A DNA stretch of 64,000 nt from Paracoccus haematequi. GTDB taxonomy: Bacteria > Pseudomonadota > Alphaproteobacteria > Rhodobacterales > Rhodobacteraceae. The notes under the pieces are model-generated. The model saw only the letters and a list, made by a program, of their open reading frames with translations. It was not told the DNA's origin and ran no database searches. Every line of letters begins with the position of its first letter. Position 1 is the first letter of the stretch. Made by a program: the position numbers and the translations under genes. This document shows positions 9,127 to 16,548 of the stretch, piece after piece. The stretch lies in NCBI GenBank assembly GCA_945881965.1, contig CAMCVS010000006.1, forward strand, positions 1 to 64,000. Direction: 5' to 3'.

Positions 9127-9281
9127 TGGTTCCTCGTTTTCCCCTGTCTCCAGCTATAGGCGAGGAGCGGGGGGCAGGGGAACAGGAAAAGGCAGCGGCG
9201 GCATGCGCCGGTGCACCATATCCCCCCGCTTGTCCGCCGAAATATCGGGCATATGCCTTAATTTTGTGCAGACAGAAACCG

Positions 9282-10541
9282 TCAGGCCTTGTCCAGCCCG
9301 AACACGTCATGCAGCGCCTGCACCGCCAGTTCCATGTATTTTCGGTCGATCAGCACCGAAATCTTGATCTCGGAGGTCGAGATCACCTTGATGTTGATGC
9401 CCTCTTTCGACAGCGCCGCGAACATCTTGGCGGCGACGCCCGCATGGCTGCGCATGCCGATGCCGACCACGGATACCTTGGCCACCTCGGTGTCGATGAT
9501 CAGCTCGTCATAGCGGATCAGCCCTGCCGCCTGCGCATCTTCCAGCGCCTTGGTCGCGCGGTCCACCTGATTGATCGGGCAGGAAAATGTCATGTCGGTC
9601 ACCGCGCCGGGGTGATCGTCGTCATAGTCTTTTTCGCTGATGTTCTGCACGATCATATCAACGTTCACACCCGCCTGCGCCAAGGGGCCAAAGATCGCGG
9701 CGGCGATGCCGGGGCGGTCCTCGATGGTGAACAGCGTGATCTTGGCCTCTTCGCGGGAAAAGGCCACGCCCGAGACGACTTTCGATTCCATGATTTCCTC
9801 CTCGTCGCAGACCAGGGTTCCCGAGGCTGCGTCGGTTTCTTCAAAGGATGACAGCACGCGCAGGCGCACCTTATAGCGCATCGCCAGCTCGACCGACCGG
9901 GTTTGCAGAACCTTGGCCCCAAGGCTGGCCAGTTCCAGCATTTCTTCGAACGCGATGCGGTCCAGCTTGCGCGCCTTGGCGGAAATGCGCGGATCGGTGG
10001 TGTAAACGCCATCCACATCCGTATAGATGTCACAACGTTCGGCCCCAAAAGCGGCGGCAAAGGCGACGGCAGTGGTATCCGATCCGCCCCGGCCCAGCGT
10101 GGTGATGCGGCCCTCGTCAGAGACCCCCTGAAAACCGGCGACCACGGCCACCTTGAAGCCCTCGGCGAATTTCGCGTCGATATTGTCGCGCGGGATCGAC
10201 AGGAACCGCGCGTTGCCATGCGCGGAGGTGGTGTTGATTGGCACCTGCCAACCCTGCCAGGACCGCGCCGGGATGCCCATTTCCTGCAGGCGCAGCGCCA
10301 TCAGCCCCGCCGTGACGTTTTCGCCCGATGACACCACGGCGTCATATTCGCGGGCATCATACAGTTTCGACGTGCCCTCGACATAGCCCACCAGCTTGTT
10401 CGTCTCGCCCGACATGGCCGACACGATGACGATCACGTCATAGCCGCGCGCGACTTCGGTCTCGACCTTTTTCGCGGCATTGGCGATGCGGTCCAGATTG
10501 GCGACGGAGGTTCCGCCGAATTTCATCACGAGGATTGGCAC
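9282..10541 (-). CDS. lysC: Aspartate kinase
   Basis: A 419-residue aspartokinase that phosphorylates L-aspartate as the first step to lysine, threonine and methionine. The kinase domain opens with the KFGGTSVAN nucleotide motif at residues 7-15 and includes GRGGSDTTAVA. Two ACT domains follow, beginning near FTIEDRPGIAAAIFGPLA and KVSVVGIGMRSHAGVAAKMFA, and end in ISTSEIKISVLI, typical of feedback-controlled LysC enzymes. The start codon is GTG at 10541. The 155 bp between this gene and ptsP hold no clear terminator. Confidence 0.96.
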   Translation of the reverse strand: MPILVMKFGGTSVANLDRIANAAKKVETEVARGYDVIVIVSAMSGETNKLVGYVEGTSKLYDAREYDAVVSSGENVTAGLMALRLQEMGIPARSWQGWQVPINTTSAHGNARFLSIPRDNIDAKFAEGFKVAVVAGFQGVSDEGRITTLGRGGSDTTAVAFAAAFGAERCDIYTDVDGVYTTDPRISAKARKLDRIAFEEMLELASLGAKVLQTRSVELAMRYKVRLRVLSSFEETDAASGTLVCDEEEIMESKVVSGVAFSREEAKITLFTIEDRPGIAAAIFGPLAQAGVNVDMIVQNISEKDYDDDHPGAVTDMTFSCPINQVDRATKALEDAQAAGLIRYDELIIDTEVAKVSVVGIGMRSHAGVAAKMFAALSKEGINIKVISTSEIKISVLIDRKYMELAVQALHDVFGLDKA

Positions 10542-10651
10542 GATACACTCTCCGCCCTCAAACCGTTGCGGGGTGTATGACGGTTGCCTAAAAAGGGCAA
10601 GTCAGCCTGTGAAGGAGAGGATCGGGCATCATACCCCCTCAACTGTCTTCG

Positions 10652-11263
10652 CTACTTGAGGCTGGCCTTGAACCGCACCCTGATTGTCGCAGTAAAGGCC
10701 GGTTCTGCCGCGCCTTTCCGGTCGGCCCCCAAGAACTGCAACCGCAGGTCTTTGGTTTTTCCAGGGAACCTGCGGGCCTGCGCGACTGCAGCAGAACGAA
10801 CAGCACTGGCCCGCTCCGCAATGGCCTGCGCCTGCGCATTATCTGCTGCGACTGCCGGGGTCGAAGGTTTTGGTTTGGAGGGGCGGGCAGGCGTGTCCTG
10901 TCCCTCATTCTGTTCGGCAACTGTCTTTGCCCGCGCAAGTTCACCCTGCGCGGCGGCAAGCCATGTTTGTTCACGCAACGCCGCGCGAAGCTCGGGCGGG
11001 GCCGATGGCATGTCCACCCTCAGTTTGGCAATCTGATAGGCGGACATCGCCTCGGTTGCCGCGATCATTTGCCCGATGTCCTCGGTGCTTTCGACCAGTT
11101 GGACCGACACAGGAAGGTCGATTTCCATCTCGTGGACCGAAAGCACGACCGATTGCTCGCCGTTCTGACGGTCAAGCGCGGCCAGATCTTCGACATAGTC
11201 ATAGGACCGCTGAAGATTGTCCTGAAGCATCGCCAGCAATTGGGCCAAAGACAAATCAGGCAT
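10652..11263 (-). CDS. Uncharacterised protein, second gene of an overlapping pair
   Basis: A 203-residue protein I do not recognise. The N-terminus (MPDLSLAQLLAMLQDNLQRSYDYV) is helical. An alternating-hydrophobic stretch at about residues 35-55 (VVLSVHEMEIDLPVSVQLVE) looks like a beta hairpin. A long Ala/Glu/Gln-rich helix with a Pro-Lys linker fills residues 80-165, and the C-terminus returns to strands (LRLQFLG, FTATIRVRFKASL). There is no signal peptide or membrane segment. Its ATG overlaps the end of the upstream gene by 8 nt, so translation is probably coupled and the products probably work together. Confidence 0.7.
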   Translation of the reverse strand: MPDLSLAQLLAMLQDNLQRSYDYVEDLAALDRQNGEQSVVLSVHEMEIDLPVSVQLVESTEDIGQMIAATEAMSAYQIAKLRVDMPSAPPELRAALREQTWLAAAQGELARAKTVAEQNEGQDTPARPSKPKPSTPAVAADNAQAQAIAERASAVRSAAVAQARRFPGKTKDLRLQFLGADRKGAAEPAFTATIRVRFKASLK

Positions 11264-12059
11264 TTCTGATTTTTGCCATCGATGTGTCAAAGGTGCTTGT
11301 CGCGAATTCGACGCGCACCCGCCCGGTCATGCGGATATCCGTCGAAATCGAACTGGCCTTTGAACTGCTGGTCAGGTTGACGCGCAGGCGATCGGAACTG
11401 TAGCCGCCATTTACACGGAACCCCCACTTCTTGAACGAGGCCCCCACCGATCCGTTAACATACCACCTGTTCGCCCGGATGTCGGTGGCACTGCTTTGGT
11501 CGAGGTAAGTCTCGTTGGACGAGACACGGAAATCCAGCCCGGTTTCGACAAAACCACCCGTCGTGTCGAGCCGGGCATAACCGATGCGAATGATTTCCAG
11601 CAAAAGGTTGTAGTGCTGCTTGGCATCTGCCTTGATCTTTTCGAACACAAGCGCGCGAAGCGCATCCAATGTGATCGAGTTCGCAGGTTCGGCAACGGTC
11701 AGTTGGCCATTTGCGGCGTCCGCTGCGAAATGCGTTGCAAGTTGCGGTGTGACGTCTGCGCTGGCCCCACTGCTATCAATGCCTAGCACCTCGTCGATAT
11801 AAGAGTTCAGAATGGACGCGTTCTGTGGCGCGGTCGCCCCATTGGGGTCCGCTACATCCAATCCGCTGGTGTTCAAAACGAAGTCTTCGACCGTGCCCGA
11901 CACTTGCGCCACCAGTTCGGAAAAGCTTCGGAGTTGATCTATCTGATGCTGGACAATCGTTTCATAGACACCGTCCAACAACCCGGTGGTGAATTCGACA
12001 AACCCGAGATCGTTGAGTTTCTTGGCCGCGTCAATGGCGCGTTGCGTTTCGTCAGGCAT
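11256..12059 (-). CDS. Uncharacterised protein, first gene of an overlapping pair
   Basis: A 267-residue protein of unknown function. The N-terminal third is helical (about residues 6-60: AAKKLNDLGF then FTTGLLDGVYETIVQHQIDQL). A polar middle follows, then a helix near residues 150-165, and a C-terminal strand-rich domain with repeated short Ser/Thr/Asn-rich strands (YVNGSVGASFKKWGFRVNGGYSS) ending in VRVEFATSTF. No catalytic motif, signal peptide or membrane helix is visible. I start at the ATG 12059 with GGGGA 5 nt upstream; a TTG four codons earlier is less likely. The layout vaguely recalls small uncharacterised bacterial families, but I cannot name one. Confidence 0.72.
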   Translation of the reverse strand: MPDETQRAIDAAKKLNDLGFVEFTTGLLDGVYETIVQHQIDQLRSFSELVAQVSGTVEDFVLNTSGLDVADPNGATAPQNASILNSYIDEVLGIDSSGASADVTPQLATHFAADAANGQLTVAEPANSITLDALRALVFEKIKADAKQHYNLLLEIIRIGYARLDTTGGFVETGLDFRVSSNETYLDQSSATDIRANRWYVNGSVGASFKKWGFRVNGGYSSDRLRVNLTSSSKASSISTDIRMTGRVRVEFATSTFDTSMAKIRNA

Positions 12060-12136
12060 GTTGTTCCCCAAAATACAGTCGTAATCAAATCAGAATTCAC
12101 CGAGCATGCGCCGGGTCGCCGGTAATGTAACCTATG

Positions 12137-12158
12137 GAAAACCTTACCTTTGGTTTTC
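12137..12158. promoter_or_regulatory. Inverted repeat upstream of the unknown pair
   Basis: GAAAACC (12137-12143) and GGTTTTC (12152-12158) form a perfect 7-bp inverted repeat with an 8-nt spacer. It lies between the stop of the SDR gene and the start of the unknown two-gene operon, about 80 bp before the latter. It may be an operator, a leader hairpin or the SDR gene's 3' stem-loop. No T-run follows the stem on the minus strand. Confidence 0.35.
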
Positions 12159-12173
12159 TGCGTGTGCGGTCCG

Positions 12174-12815
12174 TCAAAACGGGTGCGCGCGGCCGTCCCA
12201 GGTTTCAAAGCACCCGGTCGTGGCCACCGACAGCGCGGCAAACCGCGCCTTCAACCCGCTTGCGGATTGGGCGGGCGTGATCTCGGCTGCCGCACCGCCC
12301 ATGTCGGTCTGCACCCAGCCAGGGTGATAGATGCCGACCGCGATGCCGTCGCCCGCCAGATCGCGCGCCAGATTGCGGCCAAGGTTCAGCGCCGCGGCCT
12401 TGGACGCGCGATAGATGTAGCTGCCGCCGGGGGCGCGTTCCTGACTGGCCATCTGGCTGGAAATAATCGCGATCTTGCCGCGCGCGGCGCGCAGCGCAGG
12501 CAGCATCGCCTGCACCGACAGGAAAACGCCGGTGACATTGGTGGCAAATGACGCGGCCCACAGGTCAGGGCCATAGCCGCCGTCGATCTTCTGGCCCTTG
12601 TCCAGATAGACGCCCGCGTTGCAGACCAACAGGTCCAGCGGGCCGGAGATGGTCGCGGCGAGAGCATCGTGGCTTTCAGGGTCGGTGACGTCCAAAGTGG
12701 CGAAACCGGCCTGCGGGGTGCGCGCCGTTGCGGTGACCTGCGCGCCGTCCGCGCGATAAATCCGCGCCAGTTCCGCGCCGATGCCGCGCGTCGCGCCCGT
12801 GATCATCACATGCAT
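12174..12815 (-). CDS. SDR-family NAD(P)-dependent oxidoreductase
   Basis: A 213-residue short-chain dehydrogenase. The Rossmann motif ITGATRGIGAELA is near residues 5-17, NAG is in LLVCNAGVYLD, the catalytic Ser is in IISSQMAS and the YxxxK pair is in SYIYRASKAAALN. The short length matches the CsgA/sniffer-like classical SDR subgroup. The substrate cannot be predicted. The start is ATG 12815 (MHVMITGATRG), with no good ribosome binding site; a second ATG three codons later is possible. It follows the DUF1178 gene by 10 nt, so the two are probably cotranscribed. Confidence 0.9.
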   Translation of the reverse strand: MHVMITGATRGIGAELARIYRADGAQVTATARTPQAGFATLDVTDPESHDALAATISGPLDLLVCNAGVYLDKGQKIDGGYGPDLWAASFATNVTGVFLSVQAMLPALRAARGKIAIISSQMASQERAPGGSYIYRASKAAALNLGRNLARDLAGDGIAVGIYHPGWVQTDMGGAAAEITPAQSASGLKARFAALSVATTGCFETWDGRAHPF

Positions 12816-12825
12816 GGGGAGGCTT

Positions 12826-13230
12826 TCAATTGGTTTTGCGGGTTGGCAGGAAGGGCAGCGGCGCGATGGGAACGCCATCGTCGATCAGCGCGCGCGCCTC
12901 GTCGGGCCGCGCCTCGCCCCAGATCGCGCGTTCGGGGGCCAACCCGTCATGGATCGCGCGCGCTTCGCGGGCAAAGCTGTCCCCGACGTAATCGGTTTCC
13001 GCCTCGATCCTGGCTTTCAGCGCCTGCAACGCAGCGGCTTTCGGGTCGGATGGGGCTGCATCGCGCGGGCTGGCCACGGCGGGGGCCATCGGGGCCTTTT
13101 CGACCGTCCGGTCACCACATTCCGCGCAGGTCAGGTGCCCCGCCGCCTGCAACCGGTCAAACGCGGCCGCAGAGGGAAACCAGCTGTCAAAGCGGTGGTC
13201 CTGCGGGCAGCGAAGGGTGAAACGGATCAT
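12826..13230 (-). CDS. DUF1178 family protein (zinc-ribbon-like)
   Basis: A 134-residue protein starting MIRFTLRCPQDHRFDSWFPSA, the signature opening of DUF1178. Cysteines at about residues 8, 39 and 42 (RCPQDH, TCAECGD) resemble a small zinc ribbon. The rest is Ala/Pro-rich followed by a helical C-terminus with ETDYVGDSFAREARAIHDG, also typical of the family. The function is unknown. The start codon is the ATG complementary to 13228-13230. It is cotranscribed with the downstream SDR gene. Confidence 0.88.
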   Translation of the reverse strand: MIRFTLRCPQDHRFDSWFPSAAAFDRLQAAGHLTCAECGDRTVEKAPMAPAVASPRDAAPSDPKAAALQALKARIEAETDYVGDSFAREARAIHDGLAPERAIWGEARPDEARALIDDGVPIAPLPFLPTRKTN

Positions 13231-13365
13231 GGCGGGGTTTTCCGGGCGATATTGCGAGGGGCGGCGGGGCACGATCTTGCGATGTCGAAAAACCGTTGCA
13301 GCACAGTTAACCTGTCCGCGCAGCCGTTCAAGCCTGCACGTCATCACGCGGGCTTGACGCGGGTA

Positions 13366-13851
13366 TCACCCCGCTCGCTTGCCTGTCGGAACGCCCGGTT
13401 TGAAATCCGTCAGCAGCGCGGCCAGTTCCGCCTCGGCCACGCGTTGCGCCGCCTTGCGCGGGGACATCCACTTGCGCCGCCGCTCGGCCATTTCGGGGAA
13501 CGACTTCATCAGCGCCCGCACCTTGACGGCATAAAGCGTGGCAAGGATCGGTTGCGCCGTGCCATCCTCCAGCAGCTTGGTATAGGCATAGATGCCGACC
13601 GGGTCGGGGGCCACTGTGCCGCGCACACCTGCCTCTTCCCAGGCCTCGGTCAGGGCCGAGGTCGCGCCGTCCAGCCCGTCGATATGCCAGCCCTTGGGCA
13701 CGATCCACCGCCCGGTCCCGCGCGAGGTGATCATCAACACCTGCACCGCCCCTGCGCGCAGCCGCCAGCACAGCGCCGCCACCTGCGTGGCGCGCGTGCC
13801 GGACGGCGTGTCCGCATCAGGCCCCTGAGGGCTGGGCAAGGGCAGATTCAT
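13366..13851 (-). CDS. NUDIX hydrolase (DIPP-like subgroup)
   Basis: A 161-residue NUDIX protein, expected to hydrolyse a nucleoside diphosphate linked to another moiety, or a diphosphoinositol-like compound. The NUDIX box runs from GWHIDGLDG to TEAWEEAGV at about residues 54-76. The metal-binding E-x-x-E-E and the closing G are present, but the first consensus Glu is Leu and the Arg before the Glu triad is Thr. The PKGW-opened variant matches proteobacterial DIPP-like enzymes that tolerate such changes. It begins at ATG 13851; three phased ATCCCC repeats lie about 90 bp upstream. Confidence 0.85.
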   Translation of the reverse strand: MNLPLPSPQGPDADTPSGTRATQVAALCWRLRAGAVQVLMITSRGTGRWIVPKGWHIDGLDGATSALTEAWEEAGVRGTVAPDPVGIYAYTKLLEDGTAQPILATLYAVKVRALMKSFPEMAERRRKWMSPRKAAQRVAEAELAALLTDFKPGVPTGKRAG

Positions 13852-13937
13852 CGGCGATTGCGGTCCTGATCATGCGGGGGTTGCCGTAGCGGCAGCACTT
13901 AGGGCAACAACGCGGAAGATACCAGCGCAAGGGCCGA

Positions 13938-13967
13938 ATCCCCACGGTAATCCCCGGATTTATCCCC
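13938..13967. repeat. Three ATCCCC motifs at exact 12-bp spacing
   Basis: ATCCCC occurs three times with its T at 13939, 13951 and 13963, a period of exactly 12 bp, in the 129-bp gap between the Anbu stop and the NUDIX start. On the minus strand it reads as GGGGAT repeats upstream of the NUDIX gene. It could be a phased regulator site or chance. Confidence 0.3.
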
Positions 13968-13980
13968 GCGATAATGCGTA

Positions 13981-14739
13981 TCAGCCCCCGGATCGACCCT
14001 TTTCCGGAAACCCGAAGGCCGGCAGCCGCGTGAACGCTTCGCGCAGTGCCACGCCCCAGCCATTGCTGATGGTCTGGTAATAGGGGTCGTCGCCGTCGAT
14101 CCGGAACATCCGGCCCCGATGCAGGCTGTCCTTGTCATAGACATGTACGTCCAGCGGCGGGGCGACCGACAGGTTCGCCTTGATCGTGCTGTCAAACGAC
14201 ACCAGCAACAGCTTGACCGCGTCCTCGAAGCTCATCGCGGGATCATAGGCGCGCAACAGGATGGGACGCCCGTATTTAGTCTCGCCGATCTGGAAAAACG
14301 GCGTGTCATCGCCTGCTTCGATGAAATTGCCCTCGGGATAGATCAGGAACAGGCGCTGCTTGCCCTGACCGATCTGCCCGCCCACCATCAGCGTGGCGGC
14401 AAACAGCCCGGTATCGGCGGTCATCCCGCCGCTGCGATTGCCAAGGATGACCTCGCGCAGGGTCTGCCCGATCAGGCTGGCGACCTGAAACATCGTCGGC
14501 GCGGTCAGGATGCCGGGGGCGCGGTCGGCCTGTGTCTTGGCGCGTTCGTCAAGGATACTGACCACCGCCTGCGTCGTCGCCAGGTTTCCGGCCGTCATCA
14601 GCGTGATGGCGCGTTCACCCGGTACTTCCCAGGTGAACATCTTGCGGAAGGTCGAGATGTTATCGACGCCGGAATTGGTGCGTGTGTCCGACATGAACAC
14701 GGTGCCGCGATCAAGGGTCATGCCGACGCAATAGGTCAT
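13981..14739 (-). CDS. Anbu (ancestral beta subunit) proteasome-type peptidase
   Basis: A 252-residue Ntn-hydrolase of the proteasome superfamily. The N-terminus MTYCVGMTLDRG exposes Thr2 as nucleophile after Met removal. Asp18 (SDTRTNSG) and Lys33 (TFRKMF) occupy the supporting proteasome active-site positions. No propeptide is present, as usual for Anbu, which assembles into open helical rings. It is the last gene of an operon with a transglutaminase-like protein, an alpha-E protein and a circularly permuted ATP-grasp ligase, the classic Anbu neighbourhood. A role in processing peptides or amide conjugates made by the ligase is inferred. Confidence 0.92.
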   Translation of the reverse strand: MTYCVGMTLDRGTVFMSDTRTNSGVDNISTFRKMFTWEVPGERAITLMTAGNLATTQAVVSILDERAKTQADRAPGILTAPTMFQVASLIGQTLREVILGNRSGGMTADTGLFAATLMVGGQIGQGKQRLFLIYPEGNFIEAGDDTPFFQIGETKYGRPILLRAYDPAMSFEDAVKLLLVSFDSTIKANLSVAPPLDVHVYDKDSLHRGRMFRIDGDDPYYQTISNGWGVALREAFTRLPAFGFPEKGRSGG

Positions 14740-14766
14740 GGGATTCGCACTCCGGCTACTGAACCG

Positions 14767-15582
14767 TCATTGTGCCGTCTGGTCCTGCACTTTCAAGCTG
14801 ACAGTCAGGGTTTCGTTACCGCCGCCTTGCCGCAGGCCCCGGATCGGTGCGGCCTCGGCGTAATCGCGGCCGGTGGCGACGCGGACATAGCGCGCGTCCG
14901 GCGACAGCGCATTGGCGACGTCGAACCCGATCCAGCCCAGCGGTTCGACCCAGGCTTCGGCCCAGGCGTGGGTGGCGTCCTGATCCTCGATCCCGTCCAT
15001 CCGCAGATACCCCGAGACATAGCGCGCGGGCACGCCCAACAGCCGCGCGGCGGCCAGAAACACATGGGTATGGTCCTGACAGACGCCATGCCCTGCGGCC
15101 AGCGCCGCCTCGGCGGTGGTGGTGACGACCGTGGCGGCGGGATCGAACCGCATTGCCGCCCCGATTTCGGCGGACAGCCGGTGCAGATGCGCCAGCGCGG
15201 GCTCGGCAGCCCCCGGTTTCATCCGCACCACCAGCTTGCGCAGCGCAGGCCCCGGTTGCGTCATCGGGGTGGGCGCGGTGAACAGCCACAGCGGCGCAAA
15301 GCTGCGTTCGCGCCCCACCACCCCCGCGCGATCCGCCGTGTCAACCTCGCCGGTGCAGGTCACGGCGACCTCGGTCGCGCCCGCGTCCACCACCATCAAC
15401 TGCACATGGTTCATGTGGTGGTCGGTAAAGCTGGTCTGCACCCGCCCCCCCGTCACCTGTGTCTGCCAATTGCGCACCACCTGACCCTCGCCGGTTTTCG
15501 GCGTCATGCGCAACTGTTGCAGCGCATAGTGATCGGGGCTGTCATAGCGATAGGTCGTCGTGTGGGTGATTTTCAGACGCAT
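14767..15582 (-). CDS. Transglutaminase-like cysteine protease/amidase family protein
   Basis: A 271-residue protein with the bacterial transglutaminase N-terminal beta domain (about residues 1-100, opening MRLKITHTTTYRYDSP) and the papain-like core. The catalytic triad is visible as Cys168 in GHGVCQDHTH, His205 in ATHAWAEAW and Asp221 in WIGFDVAN. There is no signal peptide, so it should act in the cytosol. It lies 8 nt after the alpha-E gene and 27 nt before Anbu. In this conserved cluster it is thought to cleave or form amide bonds on peptides handled by the ATP-grasp enzyme; the substrate is unknown. Confidence 0.92.
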   Translation of the reverse strand: MRLKITHTTTYRYDSPDHYALQQLRMTPKTGEGQVVRNWQTQVTGGRVQTSFTDHHMNHVQLMVVDAGATEVAVTCTGEVDTADRAGVVGRERSFAPLWLFTAPTPMTQPGPALRKLVVRMKPGAAEPALAHLHRLSAEIGAAMRFDPAATVVTTTAEAALAAGHGVCQDHTHVFLAAARLLGVPARYVSGYLRMDGIEDQDATHAWAEAWVEPLGWIGFDVANALSPDARYVRVATGRDYAEAAPIRGLRQGGGNETLTVSLKVQDQTAQ

Positions 15583-15590
15583 GACCCCTC

Positions 15591-16544
15591 TCAGCCGTAA
15601 AACCGGAAATCACGTTCGATGGTCGCGGCCAGCGCCGCGGTATCGGTGATCGTCGCGTCAAGAAATTCGTGCAGCCCCTCGTCAAAGATCGTGCTGATAT
15701 CGCGCGCCGTTACCCGCGCCACCAGCGCGTCGGCGCGGTCCTGACAGGGCAGGCGGGGATCGGGCAGGCGGGGGTCTTGTGCCAGCATGTGGTCAAGGTT
15801 TTCCTGCACCTTCATCAGGCAATGCGCGATGGACCGGGGCATCCGGCGATCCAGGATCAGGAAATCGGCGATCCCCGCCGCCGATACCTCGCCGCCATTC
15901 AGCCAGCTATAGGCGCGTTCGGCGGACACAGAGCGCAGGATGGTTTCCCATTGCGTGTTGTCCACCGCCGTGCCGACAAATGCGGCGGTCGGCAGCAGCA
16001 CATAATATTTCACATCCAGAATCCGCGCCGTGTTGTCGGCGCGTTCAATGAAGGTGCCGAGGCGGCAGAAATTATAGATCTCGTTGCGCAGCATCGTGCC
16101 GTGCAGCGCGCCGCGCACCACGGCGGTCGTGGTGCGGATGGTGGACAGCACATCCGCCAGCGTCTTGTCGGTGACGGGCCGCGCCAGCGCCTGTTTCACC
16201 GCCATCCAACATTCGTTGACGGCTTCCCAGACCTCGGATGACAGCGCGGTCCGCACCATCCGCGCATTGGTGCGGGCATTGCTGACACAGTTCAGCACCG
16301 ACGACGGGTTGTCGGGGCTGCGCAGCAGATAGTTGATCACCGGTTGCGCCGCCGCCTGACCATGCAGCGCAGTATATCCCGCGCGCTGCCCCGCCGTGGT
16401 CAGCACGGATTCCCATTCATTCGCGCCTTGCCCCGCGCGGGTCAGCGCGATGCGCCATCCCGCCTCCAGCAGCCGCGTGGTGTTTTCGGCCCGTTCCAGA
16501 TAGCGGAACATCCAGAACAATCCGCGCGCGGTGCGTCCCAGCAT
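15591..16544 (-). CDS. Alpha-E domain-containing protein
   Basis: A 317-residue all-helical protein starting MLGRTARGLFWMFRYLERAENTTRLLE, diagnostic for the alpha-E domain (DUF403). A second diagnostic stretch is FCRLGTFIERADNTARILDVKYYVLLP, and glutamates recur along the helices. The biochemical role is unknown, but the protein nearly always accompanies the permuted ATP-grasp protein, sometimes fused to it. Here the two genes are 4 nt apart, consistent with a complex. The start is the ATG complementary to 16542-16544. Confidence 0.92.
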   Translation of the reverse strand: MLGRTARGLFWMFRYLERAENTTRLLEAGWRIALTRAGQGANEWESVLTTAGQRAGYTALHGQAAAQPVINYLLRSPDNPSSVLNCVSNARTNARMVRTALSSEVWEAVNECWMAVKQALARPVTDKTLADVLSTIRTTTAVVRGALHGTMLRNEIYNFCRLGTFIERADNTARILDVKYYVLLPTAAFVGTAVDNTQWETILRSVSAERAYSWLNGGEVSAAGIADFLILDRRMPRSIAHCLMKVQENLDHMLAQDPRLPDPRLPCQDRADALVARVTARDISTIFDEGLHEFLDATITDTAALAATIERDFRFYG

Positions 16545-16548
16545 GGCC

